This document shows positions 10,490-15,592 of a DNA stretch of 15,592 bases, in pieces. The stretch is from Copromyces sp. CBS 386.78. Its lineage: Eukaryota > Ascomycota > Sordariomycetes > Sordariales > Sordariaceae. The notes beneath the pieces were generated by a model. The model saw only the letters and a list, made by a program, of their open reading frames with translations. It was not told where the DNA came from and did not search any database. How positions within the stretch are numbered: position 1 is the first letter of the stretch; each line of letters opens with the position of its first letter. Position numbers and translations under genes: made by a program. The stretch covers positions 1 through 15,592 of the forward strand of contig MU839335.1 of assembly GCA_030685235.1 (NCBI GenBank). Reading direction: 5' to 3'.

Positions 10490-10740
10490 GAGGAGAGAGG
10501 AAGGAAGTGTACGCGGAGGTTTGGCTATATGGGCGAGAGCCTTATAGACTAGACTGTGCGCGGGTATGTGAGGCTGTACGTGACGGTGATATGGTTGATA
10601 TGCGCGGGCAGAGCTCTGGGCTCTGGTCGGTATAGCACATGTGTAGTCAGTGCAGTACAGTACATCACAGGCCTAACCCTGTGAAAATCTAGTCCGGTTA
10701 GCTCTATTGGCGCGGGGGGGAGTCTTAGCTAGGCGTAAAG
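10490..10740. other. Short RIP-free, GC-richer island
   Basis: CpA and TpG suddenly become common (for example GTGCAGTACAGTACATCAC near 10649-10668), in contrast to both sides. I see no open frame, terminal inverted repeat or flanking duplication. It contains a perfect short hairpin at 10665-10684. It could be the unmutated 5' end of the LINE, a low-copy fragment, or a late insertion. Confidence 0.5.
10665..10684. repeat. Hairpin near a CTAGT motif
   Basis: TCACAGG (10665-10671) pairs perfectly with CCTGTGA (10678-10684) around a 6-base loop, CCTAAC. Four bases later comes CTAGT. A hairpin followed by CTRR and a host T is the layout of a Helitron 3' end, but the usual gap is nearer ten bases and no matching 5' end was found, so this is only suggestive. 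Confidence 0.3.
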
Positions 10741-10864
10741 GAAATATAAGACCGCCGTAAGACATACTATCTCTCAGTTGCTATTAACGGGTATTCTACT
10801 ATTATAGTAGTGTATCTATAAAGTGATTCGACTAGAGTGCGTAGAATAAATCGCGATGAACTCC

Positions 10865-10894
10865 TTTTTTTTAGTGTTTTTTTTTTTTTTTTTT
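10865..10894. repeat. Poly-T runs (T8 and T18)
   Basis: T8 (10865-10872) and T18 (10877-10894) are separated by AGTG. On the minus strand this is an A-rich tract about 125 bases past the stop codon of the helicase pseudogene at 11021. It may be a poly(A)-like tail of a retroposed copy or just a homopolymer. Confidence 0.6.
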
Positions 10895-11020
10895 GCTATA
10901 ATAGTTTTAAATTACAAGGGAGAGACTACCTAAATTGAAGGTGAGAAACGGCTAAATTTATTACTTATAGTCTAAATTTTTTCATTATATCCTTCAAAGT
11001 ACCTATAAATTATCCTCCTC

Positions 11021-11825
11021 TTAAACGTGGCAGTCTAATAGTAGTGCTTTACGGGGTCTTCTACGAAGCCTTCCTAAACCTATACCTAATCTATTAAATC
11101 TAATTATATTACTTACTCTTACTTTGCCTTTGCCTAGTATACTACTAGTTCTCTTGCCGGGTAGTCTTTTACGAGGTTTATTACTAACTCTATTACTAGG
11201 AAGTCTACCGCGGAGTTTACTACGCCCTCTACTTAGGGCCGAACTATTATTAAAATCGGAATTATCGTCCGGGACATTACCAGGACTATAGCCGATAATA
11301 CGTATACAGTTAAAAACCGGGGGGCTCTAATAGCTACGTACTGGCAATAGCTGTCCGGGAACTAACTGCTAATTCTATCGTTTAATAATATCAAGGGTTC
11401 GATAACGATATATTTAGTTAGTTCTAACACGTAGAACATCGAATTCGAAGGTTTCTTCAAATACTATACCTTATAAAGTACGTATACGAGAGATAGTTAT
11501 ATATAATAGCCCAATTGTAAAATCCTTCTTCGAAATATTATATACAGCCCGGTCAAGAGTTTATCTTTATAATTTATATATTGTAATAGTATATATAATT
11601 GTAAGGGGGAATTGGATTTGTGTATAGTAGGTAACGCTTTGTTAGAATTCTCGAATAGATTAAAAGATAGGAATAATATATGGGTCGAAATTAGGGTAGT
11701 CCTCTTCGAAATAAGGTGGGCCGCAATAGTTATTAAAGTGTATTAGAATAACGAAGGGGGGTTTTAACTTTTAGGCTATAAAAGAGTTAGAGTTTAACTA
11801 TTATATCTTAAAAGTATTAATAATT
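11021..11825 (-). pseudogene. PIF1/Helitron-type helicase, C-terminal piece
   Basis: The minus strand reads NNYCGPPYFEEDYPNFDP then PFLT-like QFPLTIIYTIT, and YKL*R*TLD (11552-11578), a RIP-altered HKSQGxTLD helicase motif. It is followed by NISKKDF and YITISRIRTL*G (11468-11503), matching the final YVAxSRVRxLxG motif of PIF1-like helicases. The same frame runs on to a stop at 11021-11023. The last 101 codons (from 11326) have no stop and form a strongly basic Arg/Lys/Gly-rich tail beginning SPPVFNC. In-frame TAA/TAG earlier fit Gln/Trp. MITE-2 separates this piece from the next. An ATP-driven 5'-3' DNA helicase is the family role; this copy is dead. Confidence 0.88.
11818..11825. repeat. Left target-site duplication of MITE-2
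   Basis: TAATAATT directly precedes the left inverted repeat and recurs directly after the right one. It lies within the helicase pseudogene. Confidence 0.85.
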
Positions 11826-12252
11826 GAGAAACTCTACTCGTACGGCTATAAAACTCTATTCGGACCGTGGTCTAAAAGTTTAAAATCCAAGGTAACTAGA
11901 TAAAAATAAAAGGTGGAGACCCGTATATAGATTTGGAATATTTTGTATTTTCTTCTGTATTTTTCGAATCTCCTACCGTATATTAACGCTCTTTATATCC
12001 TTCGTAATAGGAAAAGGTCTTATAAAGCGAATTGAAAAATTCTAAAGAAGTTAAGAGATTTGGTATAAGTGATATTTCCATACTGTGGGGTCCGTCGGGT
12101 GGGGCACATATTATGGAAAATAATACAAAATTCACTGAGTAGTTTGATACTATTATTGTGTTTTTACATCTATGTTTGGCTAAGTTATACCTAGTTTTAA
12201 GTTTGGATAACGGTCCGAATAGAGTTTTATAGCCGTACAAGTAGAATTTCTC
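11826..12252. mobile_element. MITE-2: 427-bp non-autonomous TIR element, post-RIP
   Basis: Inverted repeats of about 43 bp (11826-11868 and 12210-12252) start GAGAAA(C/T)TCTACT(C/T)GTACGG. They differ at two positions, both C/T, and are flanked by the perfect 8-bp duplication TAATAATT. The interior keeps CpA and TpG. It shares GAG at bases 1-3 and ACTCGTAC at bases 11-18 of the terminus with MITE-1. It also shares an internal core near the right end (see findings). No transposase is present; an 85-codon minus-strand frame (12240 to 11983) starts at TTG inside the TIR and is probably incidental. A hAT-like mobiliser is inferred from the 8-bp duplication. Confidence 0.88.
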
Positions 12253-12260
12253 TAATAATT
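12253..12260. repeat. Right target-site duplication of MITE-2
   Basis: TAATAATT immediately follows the right inverted repeat, identical to 11818-11825. Helicase coding resumes beyond it on the minus strand. Confidence 0.85.
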
Positions 12261-13156
12261 AACTTATTGAATATTATATTTTCGATTTCTATCCTAAGTA
12301 ATATCGACAATTATACTAATAAACCTAATAACTAACCCTTCTTTAGTCTAGAGATTTTCTATAAGTATAATTCTACTACTAATAACTAAATTAAATTAAT
12401 TATACAAATTCCCAATATTAGTATATACGACTGCTTTTATATTAGGAGGATCGTTAGTAGTTAAAACTATAAAAGCTAAGCAATTCAATGCCTCTAAGTA
12501 AATAGAATTATATATATTAACTATAATATTAGTGGGGATAATTTGTAAGGTATTAAGGAATTTTAACTACTTAGGAACCGGTAATACCTACTTACAACGT
12601 ATTAATAATAACTCTTAGTAACGGACGGTAGGTGTATTATTTTATAAACCTTCGAATACTTTACAGAATCTAATTTAGTTATTACCTTATTAATAGACGA
12701 TTTACTTAAGCTCAATACTCTAATTGAAAATAAAATAATAATTACGGCTATTACATTAAATAAAATATAGCTTCCCGGCCTTTCATTTATACCTTTACTC
12801 CTTTATTTCGTTAGGAAATTTATCCGCCTCGTCGTCTCCAATTACTTCAAAAGGGGTATTAGGATTATTAGCGAATTATAAGGGTTCTTAATAATATAAT
12901 ACTTTCTATATAATAGGTAGAAATTAGAAAAAATCGCTAAGTAGAAGAATATTAATACTACCAAAAATCTTATACTAATTTTTAAAAAAGACCTATCATA
13001 AATACTTATTAATAAAGCATATATTTTTCATCCCCAATATAGACTTCTCGTTAATAATAAAATATTTATACTATCGAAGGTTTCGTTGAATATTAGATAA
13101 TCTATTGCCATTAAAATTACTTAAAGTACTAATACTAAATAATAATTTAAAAAATA
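12261..13156 (-). pseudogene. PIF1/Helitron-type helicase, central piece
   Basis: Just inside the boundary the minus strand reads KLFFKLLFS and then IQRNLR. Motif II follows as IINEKSILG (IINEKS at 13041-13058), from IIDEKSM(I/L)G with Walker B Asp now Asn. Thirty-nine codons on in frame is SDFF*FLPII (from 12938), from GDFFQLPPV. Further along, RIILIENL*TKEGLV matches the R(V/I)MLTxNLWxxxGLVNG motif of PIF1-like helicases. The family role is ATP-driven DNA unwinding, in Helitrons fused to a Rep nuclease. Stops lie at Gln/Trp positions. A 1.58-kb insert cuts it off from the Walker A piece, and MITE-2 from the C-terminal piece. Confidence 0.9.
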
Positions 13157-13206
13157 GTGTTTCCTTGGGCGGAGCCGGATTATGCCCACGGAAGACAGTG
13201 AAACAC
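13157..13206. repeat. Hairpin at the left edge of the insert
   Basis: GTGTTTC (13157-13163) is complementary to GAAACAC (13200-13206), and CCTTGGGC (13163-13170) to GCCCACGG (13184-13191) with one mismatch. The spacer AAGACAGT leaves an internal bulge. Terminal or subterminal hairpins of this sort occur in several non-autonomous DNA elements. Confidence 0.6.
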
Positions 13207-13228
13207 CATTTTGCCTAAGCTTGGAGAT
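13199..13228 (+). repeat. Left inverted-repeat arm of the 1.58-kb insert
   Basis: TGAAACACCAT, TTT, GCCTAAGC, TT, GGAGAT in order. It is the reverse complement of 14710-14736 except for the TTT insertion and TT in place of AA. The match is too long to be chance in this context. Confidence 0.75.
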
Positions 13229-14200
13229 TTTATATTTATTTTTATATTATTTTATTCTTACCTTTAAATTATTTTATTTCTATTTTTCTTTTTTTTTATT
13301 TTCTTTATATATTTATTTTATTTTATTTTTATTTATTTTTATTTCCTTTATATCTTTATTTTACTTTTTTTTTTTTATTCATCTTCTTTGTATCTTTATT
13401 TTATTTTATTTTTATTTGTATTTTACTTTGTTTATATCTTTATTTTATTTCATTTTTCTTTCTTTTCTTTATTTCTTTATTTTATTTTATTTTTATTTTT
13501 ATATTTATCTTTATTTTCAATTTTTTAGTTATTTATACTTTTTTCTCTCTTTCCTTCTCTTTTTATTTTTCTTTTTCTCTTTCTTTCTCTTTTTATTTTT
13601 CTTTTTCTCTTTTTTTTTCTTTTTCTTTTTCTTTTTCTTTTTCCTTTTCTTTTTCTCTTTTTTTTCTTTTTTTTTCTTTTTCTTCTTATCTTGCTTTTTC
13701 TTTTTCTTTTTTCCTTTTCTTTTTCCTTTCTTTTTCCTTTTCTTTTTCTTTTTCTTCCTATCTTTTTTTATTTTTACGTTTATCTTATTTTTCTTTTCTT
13801 TTTCTTTTTCTTTTTCTTTTTCTTTTTCCTTTTCGTTTTCTTTTTCGTTTTCTTTTCCTTTTTCGTTTTCTTCTTTTTTTCTTTTTCCCTTTTTTTTCTT
13901 CTTTTCTTCTTTTTCTTTTTTACTTTTTATTTCTTTCATTTCTTGTCTCTATTATTTATTTATTTTATTATATATATATTCTTATATTTATATTTAGGTT
14001 TACATTTATTTTTATTTTTATTTTTATTTTTAATTTTTATTTTTTTTTTTTAATTTTTTTTTTTAAAAAAAATTTTTTTATATATTTTTTTTAATATTTT
14101 TTTTTAATTTTTTTTTTATTTTTTTTTTTTATTTTAATTTTTTTTTTTTTTTTTTTATTTTTAAATTATTATTATTATTATTATTTTTTTTTTTTTTTGT
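13229..14200. repeat. Long T-rich pyrimidine tract with hexanucleotide repeats
   Basis: Nearly 1 kb is strongly strand-asymmetric, dominated by T with C and scattered A on the + strand. The core (about 13540-13935) is almost pure C/T with many CTTTTT units. ATTTTT units occur near 14007-14031, and an ATT run near 14167-14185. Long frames crossing it (Phe-rich on +, Lys/Glu-rich on -) arise only from low complexity. Such mirror-like pyrimidine tracts can adopt triplex (H-DNA) structure. Confidence 0.85.
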
Positions 14201-14230
14201 TAACTTAGTCGGTTTCGCTGCTCCGGGCCT

Positions 14231-14266
14231 TAAGGAGTGGCCGGCTGGTAAGGAGTTACCGGCAGG
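14231..14266 (+). repeat. Tandem 18-bp duplication
   Basis: TAAGGAGTGGCCGGCTGG (14231-14248) is followed at once by TAAGGAGTTACCGGCAGG (14249-14266), 15 of 18 identical. Confidence 0.75.
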
Positions 14267-14380
14267 CAAAAAACTTAGTCATTTTCAAAATTCGGTCGCC
14301 TGGCTACCTCGAATCTACGGCTAAAAACGCTTTTTTTCAATTTATCTTAATAACCAAGCATCGGGAAAAAGAAAAACCGG

Positions 14381-14419
14381 TACCAAAATGACCGCCTAAT
14401 CGAGGCGATCATTTTGGTA
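14381..14419. repeat. Long hairpin with 17-bp arms
   Basis: TACCAAAATGACCGCCT (14381-14397) and its near-perfect complement (14403-14419) enclose the 5-base loop AATCG, with one mismatch. CATTTTGGT recurs just after (14427-14435). It has no T-tract or gene context that would make it a terminator. Confidence 0.8.
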
Positions 14420-14709
14420 GTCTTTTCATTTTGGTGCACTTTCTAAAAGTGGCTTTTTTCATTGAAATAGAAAAGTATTTCAAAAAGTGTTTTACATCTC
14501 CACCAGGATCTACCCTCTTAGCCAATCAATCGAATGCGAAATACAATTGCGAAATATAGTGCAAATATGCGTATGGATCAATATATCGTCCGTATTTACG
14601 TAAATCGCGGCCGGTAAACAGAAACACCGCCGCGCTACGTCCATAGGCCTACGGACCGCGACCTCTGGTACGGATTTTCCGTGACAACACCTTTAGTGCC
14701 GTGGGCGCC

Positions 14710-14736
14710 ATCTCCTTGCTTAGGCATGGTGTTTCA
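14710..14736 (-). repeat. Right inverted-repeat arm of the 1.58-kb insert
   Basis: Its reverse complement reads TGAAACACCAT, GCCTAAGC, AA, GGAGAT, matching 13199-13228. GCCCACGG follows inward, a word also found just outside the left arm (13184-13191). Confidence 0.75.
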
Positions 14737-15180
14737 ATAAGGAATAGATAGTATAACCGTCAATATTATTAATAGCTACCCTAGTAGGAGTATAACGAAT
14801 AATAGGCTTAGGTAGGTTCTTAGTTGTAGCTATTTTAATAAGTTTATAAGAGAGTAATCGAATAAAATAAGATTTGCTAATACTACCTTTACTATTAATT
14901 TGAATAAATAATTATTCTAGTCTTTCGTTACTAAAGATAGTTCGGTAATAATAAGTAAATAGGTCAAATACTATACATTATTCGGCGTTAAAGGTATTAT
15001 ACGTACGCTATATAATAGGCTCTGGATTTAGAAGGTTAAAAGTATTCTTTTATAATCTTTAGTAATCTCTAGCTTGGCTAAGGAGTTCTTAGTACTTAGT
15101 AGAGTAGTATTTATACTAATTATAATCGAAACTAATAGGACGATTATCTAAAACCTAACTAATATTATTATCGTTATTGA
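14737..15180 (-). pseudogene. PIF1/Helitron-type helicase, N-terminal piece with Walker A
   Basis: The minus strand reads TYNTFNAE*CIVFDLF (about 14957-15004), the lead-in seen before the ATPase core of Helitron/PIF1 helicases. IQINSKGSISKSYFIRLLS follows, with Walker A as SKGSISKS (14870-14893) from a GKGGTGKS-type loop by G-to-A and C-to-T. Next is TPTRVAINNIDGYTIYSLLK (APTGVA-like motif Ia, 14774-14791), in the same frame. Upstream of the core is a charged stretch, with RDY and ELLSQ, like the linker after a Helitron Rep domain. Coding resemblance and RIP both end abruptly at 15180, so the rest of the N-terminus (Rep, if any) is missing here. The insert adjoins at 14736. Confidence 0.9.
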
Positions 15181-15193
15181 AGCGCAGCTGTTA

Positions 15194-15375
15194 TGGTCAG
15201 AGAATGGAGTGTTTACACGAAGTGAGCGAGCATAGCGGAGCTTTTCTATAATGGGGGCGATACCCATGTAAGTTCTTCGTGCTGTAATTGGTCCGTCAAA
15301 TCTCGATTCCTCAACTGGGATTGGTCAGAATTTTTCGTAGCCCGTATACGCAATCCGTTCCTATCATTGGTCAGA
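15194..15375. promoter_or_regulatory. Cluster of TGGTCAGA / inverted CCAAT words
   Basis: ATTGGTC occurs at 15287-15293, 15320-15326 and 15366-15372, the last two extended to ATTGGTCAGAA. A related ATGGTCAGA sits at about 15193-15201. CCAAT boxes bind the heteromeric Hap/NF-Y factor in fungi. Whether these serve a promoter or are just a repeat family cannot be told without the flanking gene. Confidence 0.35.
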
Positions 15376-15396
15376 ACATTCGCGCCTGCGACGGTG

Positions 15397-15484
15397 GACG
15401 TATGGGGGTCCCCGGGGGTGTCCTCCGGGTTTGTACGTAATACCTTAGTAAGACGTACGGGGGTCCCCGGGGGTGTCCCCCGGG
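15397..15484. repeat. Duplicated 33-bp GC-rich block forming hairpins
   Basis: Copies at 15397-15429 and 15452-15484 start 55 bases apart and differ at two positions (both C/T). Each contains CCCGGGGG-TGT-CCCCCGGG. In the second (15466-15484) the 8-bp stem is perfect; in the first (15411-15429) it has one change. GTACG/CGTAC words lie between. Confidence 0.85.
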
Positions 15485-15510
15485 AATGGGTCTTTAGAAA
15501 AATAAAAAAT

Positions 15511-15592
15511 AAAAATAAAAATAAAAATAAAAATAAAAATAAAAATAAAAATAAAAATAAAAATAAAAATAAAAATAAAAATAAAAATAAAA
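15511..15592 (+). repeat. (AAAAAT)n microsatellite, runs off the window
   Basis: About 13.7 uninterrupted AAAAAT units, preceded by slightly irregular A-rich units from about 15498. The true length is unknown because the window ends inside it. Confidence 0.95.

Larger units (their letters stand above)
14201..14709. other. Unique non-coding half of the 1.58-kb insert
   Basis: There is no open frame of note. The base composition is more balanced, with CpA and TpG present. It holds a tandem 18-bp duplication (14231-14266), a 17-bp-arm hairpin (14381-14419), AACTTAGTC twice (14200-14208 and 14272-14280) and repeated GCGAAATA-like words (about 14536-14570). No known RNA gene is recognised. Confidence 0.5.
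13157..14736. mobile_element. 1.58-kb post-RIP insert with inverted ends and a pyrimidine tract
   Basis: This block interrupts the helicase between motif Ia and motif II, and its edges keep CpA and TpG. The right end (14710-14736) is the inverse of 13199-13228: TGAAACACCAT, then GCCTAAGC, then GGAGAT, with a 3-base TTT insertion and a 2-base difference. GTGTTTC lies at the outer left edge (13157-13163) and the outer right edge (14729-14735). The wider matches ATAGTGTTTC and ATGGTGTTTC could be a 10-bp target duplication of MULE type. No transposase is encoded. The interior has a simple-sequence pyrimidine tract followed by about 540 bases of unique, non-coding sequence with hairpins. Exact ends are unresolved. 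Confidence 0.65.
15181..15592. other. RIP-free, GC-richer segment at the right edge
   Basis: RIP signature stops sharply at 15180. No open frame is evident. It contains three ATTGGTC words (inverted CCAAT boxes), a near-duplicate 33-bp GC-rich block, strong hairpins and a hexanucleotide microsatellite running off the window. It could be a further insertion whose other end is outside, or the upstream region of a gene to the right. Confidence 0.5.

Noticed and set aside
10665..10695. Helitron 3' terminus on the + strand (hairpin plus CTAGT)
   Set aside because: The gap between hairpin and CTAG is only four bases, no TC-type 5' end was found, and the helicase is on the other strand. Kept only as a weak note.
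11983..12240. 85-codon minus-strand frame in MITE-2
   Set aside because: It starts at TTG in the TIR, has no domain, and is not supported as a gene in a fungal context.
12330..12700. A + strand reading that vaguely resembles a Copia RNase H
   Set aside because: The minus strand of the same stretch reads clearly as PIF1-like helicase, in order with neighbouring motifs. The + strand likeness lacks the key Trp and Glu spacing.
13182..14053. Long open frames (271 and 120 codons on +, 136 codons on -) in the pyrimidine tract
   Set aside because: They are Phe/Leu/Ser-rich or Lys/Glu-rich translations of a simple repeat, with no domain or codon structure. The absence of stops follows from the base composition.
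15218..15242. Short GCGAGC/AGCGGAGC repeats as a rolling-circle origin or RNA element
   Set aside because: They are only short imperfect repeats with no extended pairing or conserved context.

Overview
The window looks like an AT-rich, gene-poor block from a filamentous ascomycete (Pezizomycotina) genome. Most of it is the remains of transposable elements mutated in the style of repeat-induced point mutation (RIP). CpA and TpG are scarce, TpA is abundant and CpG is kept. Reading frames are still recognisable, but Gln and Trp codons have become TAA/TAG, Asp has become Asn, and Cys and His have become Tyr. I find no intact host gene, tRNA, rRNA or CRISPR array.

Layout from the left. (1) About 1-7085, + strand: a RIP-killed Ty3/Gypsy LTR retrotransposon with gag, CCHC knuckle, RT, RNase H, integrase and a probable 3' LTR. 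Its 5' LTR lies outside the window. (2) About 7086-10175, - strand: a RIP-killed non-LTR retrotransposon of the Tad1 type, with a gag-like ORF1 followed by APE endonuclease and RT. Its RT ORF breaks off where the Gypsy LTR ends, so the Gypsy element probably inserted into it. (3) 10176-11020: AT-rich spacer or UTR, a short island without RIP, and a poly-T run. (4) 11021-15180, - strand: a RIP-killed PIF1/Helitron-type helicase in three pieces.

Several younger, mostly unmutated DNA segments sit inside these dead genes. MITE-1 (822-1239) lies in gag and MITE-2 (11826-12252) lies in the helicase. They have perfect 8-bp target duplications and look like two members of one family. A third insert of about 1.58 kb (about 13157-14736) splits the helicase between motif Ia and motif II. 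It carries matching inverted ends and a very long pyrimidine tract. A GC-rich segment with hairpins and repeats (15181 to the window end) abuts the helicase N-terminal side.

The region therefore reads as layered history: LINE and helicase elements, then Gypsy, then RIP, then colonisation by small non-autonomous elements. Nothing here appears able to make a functional protein. The most novel items are the MITE family, the undescribed TIR insert and the helicase with its basic C-terminal tail.
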